DNA from: CAZJRB01 sp964547995
GTDB lineage: Bacteria > Planctomycetota > Planctomycetia > Pirellulales > Thermoguttaceae
Direction of reading: 5' to 3'
Assembly (NCBI GenBank): GCA_964547995.1
Contig: CAZJRB010000012.1
Location: forward strand, 40,450-104,449
DNA length: 64,000 nt
Part shown: positions 1 to 8,866 of the stretch, piece after piece
Numbering within the stretch: position 1 is the first letter of the stretch
Layout of the letters: the number at the start of each line of letters is the position of its first letter
The notes under the pieces: generated by a model
Told to the model about the DNA's origin: nothing
Database searches by the model: none
Seen by the model: only the letters and a program-made list of their open reading frames with translations
Made by a program: the position numbers and the translations under genes

Positions 1-96
1 CCCGAACCCGACGCGCAAGCCGAAGCCGACCTGGCCTGCTACCTCGGGTGCCCAGCGTGTGATGATGGCGGCCGGATGAGAGACGACCCTTATTGA
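1..96 (+). CDS. 3' end of an unidentified coding sequence (partial)
   Basis: Frame 1 is open from the window edge to a TGA at 94-96 and gives 31 residues ending in DDGGRMRDDPY. It contains a Cys-x2-Cys pair (CPAC) and an acidic, Ala-rich stretch before it. The base composition is GC-rich like the core genes. It runs toward the convergent minus-strand gene that ends at 133. It is too short for a family call, and it could be chance reading through non-coding DNA. Confidence 0.3.
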   Translation, partial: PEPDAQAEADLACYLGCPACDDGGRMRDDPY

Positions 97-132
97 CGAA
101 TTTCGCACACCTTCGTTTTCGGTGAATCGCCC

Positions 133-2205
133 CTATTCCTTGGCCGCTTTCCACGACTTAGCAATCCGTTGAGCCGCAACCGAATCCGAAGTCTGCCGCG
201 CGAGGAATTCCTTCCGAAACTCCACGGCTTTCGTGATCAACTCGGCATCGTACATGTCGTCCTTCTCAATCCGCACAATAGTGTCCCAGATCCTTGAGGC
301 CATCTGAAGATGCGTGTCGTCGAGCAATAATGCAACATCAACCCCCAAAGCACCCCGACCGCCTGGCTCTACCAACGCCATCAGGTCCCCGGCATGCAGT
401 GGATCCATACACCACCACCCATACTCGTCCATCTGACAGGCAGCTTGCAGTGTATTGTCCCACGTTGCTAGCAGAATTGCATCTTGCCCCTTATCCGCTC
501 TGTCTCGCATAAATGCGAGTACTTGTGTATCATGACGTACAAGCACCTCTGGCTTGTTTATTGCTTGCTGATGATACATGTGAGCTAAGTCTTGCTGTGC
601 GACTCGTGTGACACGCGTATCCGCACGGTATCTTCGCACGTTTTCAACCCGAATGTTGTAATTTCGGAGCATGCGGCGAATCCTTGCTCTAACGTGCTCA
701 ACACGTGTCTCAAAGTCCCCAACAGCTTCGAAACCGAACAATTCGAGAAATTCCTTGAACGGCGGAAGGGTTTTTCCCTGCGACGCGAGTGCCGCATAGA
801 AGGCAACAAAAGCATTCTCCGAGTAAACCAACTCCTGTGGATCAACCTGACAAAAGACATTTGTATATCTTCCAGCATTGACCAAGTGCACAGAACATTC
901 CTCGACGTACACGTCCGGCACCAAGAAGACAACGCGGAGCCCCGCTGCCCGTTGAAACAGCCAGCGTGCAGCACGTAGATGTCGATTTCCCGCCACATCT
1001 CGGTAAAGGCTGTAACAAAGAAGAGGGATTACTACCGTCGGCTCAAGATAAGTCTTAACTCCTTTCACCCGACCCAACGCGTTAAGGAGTGCACTACGAT
1101 CGCACGGTACGAGTCGGCGAAAAACGTCACCTGCGACAAGCCGAGTCACAACGGGATGCTTCTGCGCTACCGCGTTGATTCTTCCAATGCACTCCTTCAC
1201 GCTGTCCAGGGGCACGCCAATCTCATGCACCGCAGCTTCGATCGCCTGAACCTGAGCGACATAATCCTGACGGAAGTCATTTGCTTCCCGCGCATCCTGG
1301 AGAAGCGCAACCTGATAGTCCGCGTAGCGCCTCACCAATCTCCCAAGCAACTCCTCGACTCGGGCAACTGCTCCATCAACATCTGCACCCGACGCAAGGA
1401 ATTCACCAAGGCACGCACGAAGCGAATCGTGATACCCGCCGCGATCGGCTGTTACAAGGGCTTGAGTCGAATTGTAGTGCTCTGCCATATCAGCGCTCAG
1501 TTCGAACCGCCCTTTACTTAACATGATCTCGCCCCCTTGGTGGAGACGATCAAGTGACGCCCTCAGCCTATTTTCGTCATCGAAATCCATGACTTCTGCA
1601 CCGGCGATCAGCAAATCCTTAGTCTTCATAGCCCCACGCCTCAATAATGCAACCATCAACGCGTGGTCAGCAATTCGGTCACGGAAATCATTCGCGTCAT
1701 CGGAGAAGAGAATAAACGCATCGGCAACTTCGGTTCGAAGCGACGCGGCGGTTGTAGACGCCTCGTTGAGTGGCAAACCTACAAACTTAGTGAACCAAAG
1801 CAGCCTATCTGTGTCCAGAACTTGTGAGGCCAAGTCTTGCTTGTCAATTTTGCTGAGGTGAACCTCCTCCTCAGTCAGGGCACGTTGCACAAGTGGATTG
1901 AAGACCGCATCCCCGATGCGGCGATTCGTGATATAGACGAAATCGTCGCACTCTAGCTTCGCCTTCGCCTTCGTAAGGTCATCCCACAGCTTTGCCTTCC
2001 AGTCCCGTTCAACACTACATTGAAAAGCTATACGGTGACATACACGTCCCTCCGCTGCATAAACCCGAAGATCCCGGCCGCCGTCTGACCACCCATCGGA
2101 GATAACTGCCTTGTATCCCCTTTGAAGAATGCTTTGCCGCGCAAACTCACGAAACTGTAAGAAATCCATCGCTTCGATAAGATTCGCAATCAGTTCAAGC
2201 CGCAT
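133..2205 (-). CDS. Restriction-endonuclease-like / winged-helix / PIN-like fusion protein
   Basis: This is a 690-residue protein of unknown function. Residues about 14-135 resemble the Mrr-type PD-(D/E)XK fold: GGRD with D45, then the strand IAFQCS with Q62, followed by a W-x-x-KL-x-x-DL helix. The usual Lys of Q-x-K is Ser (S64), so catalysis by this domain is uncertain. Residues about 170-245 look like a winged helix. Residues about 385-600 look like a PIN-type nuclease: hydrophobic strand plus acidic residue (YLEPT, E388), paired acids EE at 435-436, D559, and a late ATWD (D583). Base composition is lower in GC than the core genes, and the gene sits beside an integrase, so a mobile defence function is an inference. 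No methylase or second subunit is adjacent on its left. The family assignments rest on motif reading only. Confidence 0.75.
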   Translation of the reverse strand: MRLELIANLIEAMDFLQFREFARQSILQRGYKAVISDGWSDGGRDLRVYAAEGRVCHRIAFQCSVERDWKAKLWDDLTKAKAKLECDDFVYITNRRIGDAVFNPLVQRALTEEEVHLSKIDKQDLASQVLDTDRLLWFTKFVGLPLNEASTTAASLRTEVADAFILFSDDANDFRDRIADHALMVALLRRGAMKTKDLLIAGAEVMDFDDENRLRASLDRLHQGGEIMLSKGRFELSADMAEHYNSTQALVTADRGGYHDSLRACLGEFLASGADVDGAVARVEELLGRLVRRYADYQVALLQDAREANDFRQDYVAQVQAIEAAVHEIGVPLDSVKECIGRINAVAQKHPVVTRLVAGDVFRRLVPCDRSALLNALGRVKGVKTYLEPTVVIPLLCYSLYRDVAGNRHLRAARWLFQRAAGLRVVFLVPDVYVEECSVHLVNAGRYTNVFCQVDPQELVYSENAFVAFYAALASQGKTLPPFKEFLELFGFEAVGDFETRVEHVRARIRRMLRNYNIRVENVRRYRADTRVTRVAQQDLAHMYHQQAINKPEVLVRHDTQVLAFMRDRADKGQDAILLATWDNTLQAACQMDEYGWWCMDPLHAGDLMALVEPGGRGALGVDVALLLDDTHLQMASRIWDTIVRIEKDDMYDAELITKAVEFRKEFLARQTSDSVAAQRIAKSWKAAKE

Positions 2206-2508
2206 TGCACACCACCTACTCTAAGATCTGACATAAGCGAAGTACCGTCTCTTCTCCCCTCTTGCTCTATTTGCTCTATTCCCGCCGTCAATCACAGCAC
2301 CCATCGCCTCAGAAACGTGCGGAGGCTGCAACAAACCTTCGCTTAGGATACGTTCGGAAGCGCCAAGGTTCCCCTCAACTTAGCGGTCGCTCACCCCGTG
2401 TCAAGATACCTATCAAACGCACGCCCGCCGACAGCGGTGGCCTTCTTGTCACCACCAACGATTTCCGATAATGTGCTTTATCGGAACCCCCGATTGGGGG
2501 AAACGACC
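2206..2508. other. Divergent intergenic region before the integrase
   Basis: This 303-base stretch separates the minus-strand nuclease-like gene from the integrase. On the minus strand a TTGACG hexamer lies upstream of the nuclease-like gene, but I see no good -10 element at the right spacing. The only strong structure is the inverted repeat at 2463-2486, followed directly by a short C5/G5 hairpin at 2487-2500. Confidence 0.6.
2463..2486. repeat. dif-like inverted repeat upstream of the integrase (candidate recombination core site)
   Basis: Perfect 9-bp arms TTCCGATAA (2463-2471) and TTATCGGAA (2478-2486) flank a 6-bp spacer TGTGCT. Arm-spacer-arm geometry with ATAA-N6-TTAT is that of Xer/dif-type tyrosine recombinase core sites: E. 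coli dif also has ATAATGT followed by TTAT around a 6-bp centre. The outer arm bases differ from XerD-arm consensus, so I infer an attachment or core site of the adjacent recombinase rather than the chromosomal dif. An operator controlling the integrase, whose ATG is 22 bp downstream, is the main alternative. Confidence 0.55.
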
Positions 2509-3576
2509 ATGCCTTCCCCAACGAACAACACGCCCCAGACCCGGCACCTTGTCAAGCACTCCCCCGTCAGAGCTACGCGGTTGCTTGTCCCCGAGGACCT
2601 CTCGACCCCGGATCGGGTCGCCGGCTTCCTGCACGGGCTGCTTGGTGCGTCCGGGACCGACGAGGTTGCGGCGGCCCTTGTGCCCTGGGTCTGCGACCGG
2701 TTGCCGAGCCCTCACAGTCGGCGCGCATACGCCACCGACCTCGCCCAATTCGTCGCCCACATGCGACAACTGGGCGTGCATCCGCTGGAAGTCGGCGGCG
2801 ACCATGTCCGCTTATATAAGGAGGCACTCGTCCGGGCAGGCCGGGCCCCGGCGACAATCGGCCGGCTGCTCTCGGTGATTCGGGGCACCTACCAGCAGTT
2901 TGGCAGCAAAGGCCTGGTCGAATGGGATCGCGTCGGCGACATCCAGGCGGTGGGCTCGCCCCGGGTCAACAAGAACGCCACGCCGGCCCTTTCCGAGTCG
3001 GAAGCAAGGCGGCTGCTGCACGCCCCAAACACCCGTACGCTAGCCGGGCTGCGTGACCATGCGATGCTCTTCACATTCTTCGTCACGGCCTGCCGGTGTA
3101 ACGCAATCGCCGCCGCCAAGGTCGGGGATCTGGAACGCAGCGACACGAATTGGTATCTTGTAGTCACAGAAAAAGGCCGAAAACGGCAGCGAAAGGCCCT
3201 GCTTGAGGCGGCGGCCCCCCTGCTCGCCTACCTGGACGCCGCCGGCTGCCAGGACGATCTGACCGGCCCGCTGTTTCGTCCGGTCGCCAGAAACCGGCGG
3301 GAGTCCGAAAGACGCCACCTGAGCGGTCGGGCAATCCTGGCTGCGGTGAAGAAGTACGGCCGCCGGATCGGCCTTGACGTAGATCGCCTCGGGAGGAGGG
3401 GAATCGGCGTGCACAGCCTGCGAAAGACCGCCCTTACCAACGCCCTGGAGCACGGGGCTCGGTTGGAACAGGTGCAAGCCCTCGCCGGCCACTGCGACGT
3501 GCGAACGACCCGCCTCTACTACGAAGAGAACGAGCGCGACGCCGAGGACGCGGCAAGACATATTCAAATACGGTAG
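2509..3576 (+). CDS. Tyrosine recombinase / site-specific integrase
   Basis: This is a 355-residue phage/Xer-type integrase that would catalyse strand exchange between att sites. It has an N-terminal SAM-like core-binding region (SPHSRRAYATDLAQFVAHM) and a C-terminal catalytic domain with the first Arg in ACRCNAI, the HSLRKT box, the GH of LAGHCD and the nucleophile region TTRLYYEE. The open frame extends upstream to 2398, but the ATG at 2509 is chosen because the upstream part would read through the inverted repeat at 2463-2486. The gene heads a same-strand block of element genes (membrane protein, VirD4-like ATPase, replication-relaxation protein) with small gaps. It is probably the integrase of a chromosomally integrated element. 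Confidence 0.92.
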   Translation: MPSPTNNTPQTRHLVKHSPVRATRLLVPEDLSTPDRVAGFLHGLLGASGTDEVAAALVPWVCDRLPSPHSRRAYATDLAQFVAHMRQLGVHPLEVGGDHVRLYKEALVRAGRAPATIGRLLSVIRGTYQQFGSKGLVEWDRVGDIQAVGSPRVNKNATPALSESEARRLLHAPNTRTLAGLRDHAMLFTFFVTACRCNAIAAAKVGDLERSDTNWYLVVTEKGRKRQRKALLEAAAPLLAYLDAAGCQDDLTGPLFRPVARNRRESERRHLSGRAILAAVKKYGRRIGLDVDRLGRRGIGVHSLRKTALTNALEHGARLEQVQALAGHCDVRTTRLYYEENERDAEDAARHIQIR

Positions 3577-3613
3577 GAGCACGATATCAGCATCAAAGAG
3601 GAAACACTCGGAC

Positions 3614-5152
3614 ATGCTACTGGACCTCACTGACAAGCAACGCGCAGAGTTGGAACAACTCGAATACAACGAGTTGTCGACATTGTATCAACTTGCAAAG
3701 AGAGAACACGATCCCATACTTGCCGTTGTCTGGGAGGGTCTGACGTACTACAGAAGACGAGTGGTCTACCAACACGCGCTGAGCGAATTGGATCGTGTCC
3801 AAGAGGTAAATCAGTTCTATCGCAGGCTCTGCGACATGTTGCTGGAACGACGAGTGCAAGACGGCCAGCTAATCACAGTCGACGGTAAAGCATTCACGAG
3901 CGTGGTAGCCTACGTCCAGGAGATCGAAGACACCCTTTCAGCCTGGGAGCGAGATAAGTACGCCTATTGGGTCCGGCACTTCGTGAAGGCCAAGATACTC
4001 CCGATCCTCAAAGAAGCAGCCGAAAAGCCAACACCGCCACTTTGGGACGCCATTTCTTTGTACCTCAAGAAGAAGCTGGCATTCTTGGCAAGCTCTGCGC
4101 TCTGCCTTCTGTCTCTCTTAGTATTGGCCGGCGTGTCCTCTTACGTTTCAGTTGGCCCGAGTGAGATATTCCTCTGTTTGGCTTTAGTATTCATCGTGGT
4201 CGCTGGATTCCTCTTTGTGACGAACTTCCGATCTGACTTTCGAAAGCTGCGAGTTGCTTGCTGGAAGCAACGCTTTACCCCAAAATTGGACGACCTGAAG
4301 GAGAAGACCGAAGAGCACCGGCGTCAAGCCGAACGTAGACCGACAGAGCTGCTGGAACTCCATGTCGCCGATTTTTTTCAGTTGTTATCCTGGCATCCGG
4401 AGGTTACCAAGAAGGTCCTTACGGACGAACAGAAACGCTGCCAACAACGACTCGAAAAGGAACTCCCATCGTGCGAAAGAAAACACGACTTGGTCCGAGA
4501 CATGCTCTTGGTTCACAAACAGCTCTCCGATCAGTTGCCAGAGTGGTTTGACGTAGATTATATGCGGCTCGCGTTGGATTACGTTTGCGTACCAGAACAT
4601 TTCGAATGGCGCCACGACAACAGACTTGCCGAACTTGTTAAGACCGGATTACACAAGACCGCTATCCGATGCCAGACGGAAGAGTGTTACGAAAGGGCTC
4701 GCCGTTTCATCGAACAGCACTATTCTCCCCACGAATTCAAGCGAGACTTGGGGAGGGTTTGCTTCCGCAGCAGCATTGACTCCTTCACCGCCGCCCAGGA
4801 GGAAATCCAAGAGCATATCACCACACTGGAACCGGACTTCGACGAGCGAGAGGCCGCTATTAGAGAAGAAAAGGCAGCTATTCGAGATGCGTACCTGGAG
4901 TTCAAGAAGCTCCTGCGTCAAAGGTGGCAGCAACTTCGAAGCGACATTTCCCACTACCGTAACCAGATGAGCGGCAGACTTCCTCCGGAGGAAATCGAGG
5001 AAGAGTGTGCCTTTCAGCTAAACGAGTACCAAAAGCAGAACTCACAGGACTTGGAAGCTTACAAGGACCAGTGGGGAGACCCACCGGACGACCCAGAACT
5101 CGACAGCCTGCTTGCCGGAACGGATGAGGAAGAGCCCAGGCAAGGAGCATGA
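3614..5152 (+). CDS. Unknown membrane protein with charged helical domains, element-encoded
   Basis: A 512-residue protein with no family I recognise. Two adjacent membrane segments lie near residues 157-200 (LAFLASSALCLLSLLVLAGV, then IFLCLALVFIVVAGFLFVT). The parts before and after are long, highly charged helices that probably form coiled coils, ending in an acidic C-terminus. It starts 37 bases after the integrase, and its stop TGA overlaps the AAGGAG-ATG region of the next gene, so translation is likely coupled with the ATPase. That pairing suggests a membrane partner for the VirD4/TraG-like ATPase (inference). GC is lower than that of the integrase and the downstream genes, so the element may be a mosaic. 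Confidence 0.75.
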   Translation: MLLDLTDKQRAELEQLEYNELSTLYQLAKREHDPILAVVWEGLTYYRRRVVYQHALSELDRVQEVNQFYRRLCDMLLERRVQDGQLITVDGKAFTSVVAYVQEIEDTLSAWERDKYAYWVRHFVKAKILPILKEAAEKPTPPLWDAISLYLKKKLAFLASSALCLLSLLVLAGVSSYVSVGPSEIFLCLALVFIVVAGFLFVTNFRSDFRKLRVACWKQRFTPKLDDLKEKTEEHRRQAERRPTELLELHVADFFQLLSWHPEVTKKVLTDEQKRCQQRLEKELPSCERKHDLVRDMLLVHKQLSDQLPEWFDVDYMRLALDYVCVPEHFEWRHDNRLAELVKTGLHKTAIRCQTEECYERARRFIEQHYSPHEFKRDLGRVCFRSSIDSFTAAQEEIQEHITTLEPDFDEREAAIREEKAAIRDAYLEFKKLLRQRWQQLRSDISHYRNQMSGRLPPEEIEEECAFQLNEYQKQNSQDLEAYKDQWGDPPDDPELDSLLAGTDEEEPRQGA

Positions 5153-5153
5153 A

Positions 5154-6935
5154 ATGTTCTCCATAAACTTGGGCGTTGTCGCCGACTCACCCGACCAACC
5201 GCTCACTTATTCGGAAGACGCCTTTTTCGAACACATGATGATCTACGGCGGCATCGGCCAGGGCAAATCGAAGTTGATGGAACACATTATGCGGCAACTG
5301 CTCTATCACCGGCGGGGCTTCTGTCTGATCGACCCGCATGGTGATCTCGCTGAGGACATTCTCGCATTCATCGCTCGTCATCCAGATTGCGTCAGCCCGC
5401 ACCTGCGAAACAACCTCTACTATCTCGAACCGGGGCACCCTGATTGGTGCTTGTCCTACGATCCTTTTCACTTCCAAGGTGAGCCGGACCGTTTTGATGA
5501 ATGGCTTGAGACGAAGGTCGATGACGTGGCTCGATCCGTCATTCTTATGCAGAAGGAGAGCGACTTCGCAGGTGCCCGGCTCGCCCGGTGGCTTCCACGC
5601 GTACTCACCGGCGTAGGGATGGCTGTGGACGACGAATACACCACCCATCTCTCCCTGGCGGACGCCCACGTACTCCTCGCTCCTACCACCCAGGAATTCC
5701 AGAACGTCTACGATGTCCTTGCAGACCTTCTCGACTTCGAGATTCGCCAGGATTTCGAGAACATGACGCAACGAAAGAGCGTGTTCGACGAGACCGAAAG
5801 CACCCGCAACCGCCTCAACCGATTTCTCTTTCTAAGAGTCAAAGAGATGCTCTCCGCACCTACGCCGAGCATCGACTTCGCTCACATTGTTCGCTGCGGT
5901 TTCCCCGTCATCGCGAACCTGAAAAAGGCCAACGGCTTTACGCGAGATCAAGCAAACGCCATTGGCTCTATGCTCATCCGAGAGATCCTTGGTGCCGCCG
6001 AGTCACTCCCCCGTGAAGAGCGTGATCTCTACTACCTCTTCGTTGATGAAGCGAGCCGCTTCGTCGGGGACGACCTGATGCAGGCCTTCCGGGAGGTTAG
6101 GAAGTTTGGGCTCGTTCTCTGTCTAGCTGTACAGGATTTGTCAGCTTTGAAGACCAAGGATTCCGATCTTCGAGCGGCGGCCAATAGCCAGTCGCACGTC
6201 AAGGTCAGTTTCCGGCAGGACACCCCGGACGACTGTGAATACCTTGGAAAACTGATGGCGTACAAGGCCTTCAACCGGGAGCGAAGAATCGTGGAGGTCG
6301 ATCGATTTGACGGCTACGAAAAACAAACCACCCGTAGCAAGCAGACAGGTCGATCCACCACAGATGGCTGGCATACAGGTGGAAGTTCTATGGACCAGGA
6401 GGCATCAGTACCCGGCGGTCCTACGCAGACGCGGCACGGCACGGCCGAAACCGGCGGACAGAGCGGGTCTACTGCCGAAAGCGAGTCGGAAGCGGAGCAG
6501 GAAGTGTATCTGGCGAAGTACCGGACCGAAGAGCGCGACGAAGGGCTCAAACACGCTCCTCCGGAACAAGTTGCCGACTGGACCGCACAACTGGGTGAAC
6601 TTCCCAAACGAGAGGCACTGCTCCAGGTAGCCGAAGAGAAGCCCCAGCGACTAGCAACAGCAGATGTAGACGAAGCATGGTCCGAACTACGACCGGCCGC
6701 GAGGCAGCAGTTGATCGAAGCAGTCAAGATCGACATCTTCGAGAAACACGCGTGCTACTTCCGTCGCTCGGAAGTGCAAATCGACCAGGCAACCCGTCTA
6801 CGGGCTTACCTCGACGCTGCGCGCCGTCGGGAGCGACCAGTGGTCATTGACGCAGCGAGTGGCCCGGCTAGCCCCCGCGACCCCCTTGCGAATCTCGATG
6901 CAACCGGCGATCCCGAATCACCATTCGACCTTTGA
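5154..6935 (+). CDS. VirD4/TraG-like conjugation-type ATPase
   Basis: A 593-residue P-loop ATPase. The Walker A is GGIGQGKS (about residues 32-39), followed by GFCLIDPHGDLAEDIL, a hallmark of the DUF87/HerA-like and type IV coupling ATPases. The Walker B is YYLFVDEASRF near residue 297. The tail from about residue 400 is hydrophilic with Gly/Ser/Glu-rich linkers and a DEAWSEL...RQQLIEAVK helical region. The start is ATG 5154, preceded by AAGGAG at 5142-5147 with a 6-base spacer. The open frame reaches back to 5112 but that would overlap the previous gene more. Such proteins pump DNA or act on DNA in conjugative and integrative elements. No relaxase or mating-pore genes are present here, so mobilisation by helper machinery or a non-conjugative role is possible. 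Confidence 0.85.
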   Translation: MFSINLGVVADSPDQPLTYSEDAFFEHMMIYGGIGQGKSKLMEHIMRQLLYHRRGFCLIDPHGDLAEDILAFIARHPDCVSPHLRNNLYYLEPGHPDWCLSYDPFHFQGEPDRFDEWLETKVDDVARSVILMQKESDFAGARLARWLPRVLTGVGMAVDDEYTTHLSLADAHVLLAPTTQEFQNVYDVLADLLDFEIRQDFENMTQRKSVFDETESTRNRLNRFLFLRVKEMLSAPTPSIDFAHIVRCGFPVIANLKKANGFTRDQANAIGSMLIREILGAAESLPREERDLYYLFVDEASRFVGDDLMQAFREVRKFGLVLCLAVQDLSALKTKDSDLRAAANSQSHVKVSFRQDTPDDCEYLGKLMAYKAFNRERRIVEVDRFDGYEKQTTRSKQTGRSTTDGWHTGGSSMDQEASVPGGPTQTRHGTAETGGQSGSTAESESEAEQEVYLAKYRTEERDEGLKHAPPEQVADWTAQLGELPKREALLQVAEEKPQRLATADVDEAWSELRPAARQQLIEAVKIDIFEKHACYFRRSEVQIDQATRLRAYLDAARRRERPVVIDAASGPASPRDPLANLDATGDPESPFDL

Positions 6936-6943
6936 GACGCACC

Positions 6944-7822
6944 ATGCCGACCGGCATCCGCTACCAGGAACGCGACAAACTGTTGCTCGCCGAACTTGGC
7001 GAACTCGGGCTGCTCGACACGGACACCATCCGCCAGCGGCACTTTCCACAGGACAACAGCGGGCGAGCCTGCCCGAAGAAACTGGCCCAGTACGAGTCGG
7101 TCGGGCTTGTCCAGTCGGCGGCGATCCAGCTTCAGAACAAGGACACCAAGGTGTGGATGCTGACACCACACGGGGCGGGGGAGGTGGCACGGCTTACCGG
7201 TCATGAACCCAGTAGGCCGGGGCGGGCTGATCCCCCGAAACCGTCGAAGCTCCTCCATCGTCTGGGCATGGTTCGCACCCGGCTGGCCCTCGACGACGCC
7301 TTCGTTGCAGCCAGGCTATCCGCCCCCACTTGGCTCATGGAGCAAGATACCTACCCGGGTGCCAACGTTGGCGACCCTGCCCCCCGGCGGTTCCTTCTCT
7401 ACGAGAGCTTTGGCCAAGGGTCAACACTGGTGAAGTGCAACCCAGACGCCTCTTGCTGTGCCCACCTGCCAGGGGGATGGCAACTCGTCGCGTATTTCGA
7501 GTACGACCGGTCCACAGAGACGAATGCCCGCGTTGCCGAAAAGCTGCCAGGCTACGCTACGCTGCTCGCCCAGCGGAGGTACCGGGAGCACTGGCCCCAG
7601 GTCGGCGACCGGCACATCGTCCGAATCCTGTTCATTTGCCAGTCGCCAGAGCGCATTACCAACCTTCGCAAAGCGTTCGATCAGGTCCCCATCCAGCGGT
7701 ATCTCCGCTTCGCCGTTGAGCGGGATCTCGCCGAGGGCGGCGAGTTGCTGACTCGGCTGATCTGGTACGATCATGAAGGTGAGCGACGGGCGATTCTGAA
7801 GGCTCCCCCTTCTTCTTCCTGA
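6944..7822 (+). CDS. Replication-relaxation (Replic_Relax) family protein
   Basis: A 292-residue protein that resembles the plasmid replication-relaxation family. An N-terminal winged helix reads RDKLLLAELGELGLLDTDTI, followed by RRLxxL-type turns and WMLTPHGAGEVARL. The C-terminal half has FEYDRSTETNARVAEKL, typical of the family's nuclease-like core (E/D-rich strand followed by helix). The ATG at 6944 lies 8 bases after the ATPase stop, so the two are co-transcribed. In this family the protein binds the element's origin region. The large inverted repeat starting about 120 bases downstream is a natural candidate target (inference). Confidence 0.8.
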   Translation: MPTGIRYQERDKLLLAELGELGLLDTDTIRQRHFPQDNSGRACPKKLAQYESVGLVQSAAIQLQNKDTKVWMLTPHGAGEVARLTGHEPSRPGRADPPKPSKLLHRLGMVRTRLALDDAFVAARLSAPTWLMEQDTYPGANVGDPAPRRFLLYESFGQGSTLVKCNPDASCCAHLPGGWQLVAYFEYDRSTETNARVAEKLPGYATLLAQRRYREHWPQVGDRHIVRILFICQSPERITNLRKAFDQVPIQRYLRFAVERDLAEGGELLTRLIWYDHEGERRAILKAPPSSS

Positions 7823-7944
7823 GGTGACTCCGGCGGCTGGCTCCGCCGAGCCGTTCGCGACCCGTTCACGGTGCCGTTCCGAGGGCGTTCTAGGGCGAAC
7901 GGGTTTGGAACGGGTGTGGGCTGTTTCTGTAAGTTCTTTCCCTG

Positions 7945-8153
7945 CCAGCAATTGGGGTGTCGGGGGCTTTCGCTCACTTCGTTCACTCACACCCCCGACT
8001 CTTCATTCTAGGTGCGTATTTCAGGAGACGCCTCGGGGTCCCTCCGCTTCGCGTCGGTCCCCTCGGCTCTGTGCGATTTGTTCGGACGGTCCACCGCTCG
8101 CTTCCACCCAGAATGAAGAGTCGGGGCTGACGCCCCGACACCCCAATTGCTGG
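7945..8153. repeat. Nested long inverted repeat, candidate origin or transfer region of the element
   Basis: Outer arms of 21 bp match perfectly (7945-7965 with 8133-8153). Inner arms of 17 bp also match perfectly (7993-8009 with 8110-8126). The left unit and the right unit are each able to fold on themselves as well, through CGGGG/CCCCG. The intervening 100 bases are GC-rich without an ORF of coding character. It lies in the 470-base gap (7823-8292) straight after the replication-relaxation gene. I read it as a structured origin (oriV/oriT-like) or a MITE-type insertion; the sequence cannot separate these. Confidence 0.6.
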
Positions 8154-8292
8154 GTCTAAGGCGGATGCCGCGTCGGGCCTCCACAGCGTAGCACCGCCAG
8201 CAAGGTGCTCCCTTCGGGCTCCACCGTGCTGCCGGTGCTTTGGCCAACCTGGGCCCTCCGCGGCCCGATTTTGTCCTTTCCCCCACCTTCCC

Positions 8293-8475
8293 ATGTTGTA
8301 TCGGGTGAAGCTCCAGTACAACGTCTTCGTCGAAGCGGCGAGCAGCCGGGACGCCTTCCGCCAAGTCTGCCGGGCACTCCGGGACAACCCGGGTTCCCAC
8401 ATCGCTGGGGTCGAGAACGTCGACGCCCCGAAGGGCAACCCCTCGCTGCTGAAGCGGCTGATCACGGGCCAATAG
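8293..8475 (+). CDS. Small element-encoded protein (60 aa)
   Basis: A 60-residue protein: MLYRVKLQYNVFVEAASSRD followed by a helix FRQVCRALRDN and a basic tail. The pattern of a beta strand, then helix, then strand looks like a small alpha/beta domain, and no family is recognised. There is no Shine-Dalgarno sequence. Instead a pyrimidine-rich stretch, CCTTTCCCCCACCTTCCC, runs up to the ATG. The same kind of leader precedes the small genes at 8867 and 9207, which supports this being a real gene of the same element. Confidence 0.6.
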   Translation: MLYRVKLQYNVFVEAASSRDAFRQVCRALRDNPGSHIAGVENVDAPKGNPSLLKRLITGQ

Positions 8476-8866
8476 GCCCGTGGTTGTTCTTCCCCACTCG
8501 CCGTCCACGAAGCCCCGCCCTGGCTGTGTGGGCATCGCAGGATTGGGGGAAGGAACTCCAAGGCGTAGGCCGTGCGTTATGTTCGATGTGGGATGAACGA
8601 TTTCATCCAAGAGAGGGGGTGTCTGCTCACGACATGGGCATTGTAGCGGCCCGCTTCCCTAATACCGTCAAGGGATGCTCGCCCGTCGGCGATGGCAACG
8701 GTTGCTCTCGCTTTGCTCGGCAACCGGCTCGCCGACACCGGCACTCGCCCGCCGGCCCCCGGCTCGACACCCTGTGACGGCGGGTTCGGGCCGCTTGGTG
8801 AGCGTCGCTCGTCTGCAGCCAGAGCGGCTATCGGATGGGCGGTTTTACTTTCTTTCCCCCATACGT
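8476..8866. other. GC-rich intergenic region inside the element
   Basis: A 391-base gap without a credible gene. It contains the 11-base string GATTGGGGGAA (about 8543-8553), which also occurs just upstream of the integrase start (about 2492-2502), and several short GC-rich inverted repeats such as the GCCGG clusters near 8725-8760. The function is unknown. The CTTTCCCCCA stretch at its end belongs to the leader of the next gene. Confidence 0.5.

Noticed and set aside
2262..2471. Plus-strand reading frame of 69 codons upstream of the integrase
   Set aside because: It has no ribosome site, low coding character, and its end lies inside the dif-like inverted repeat.
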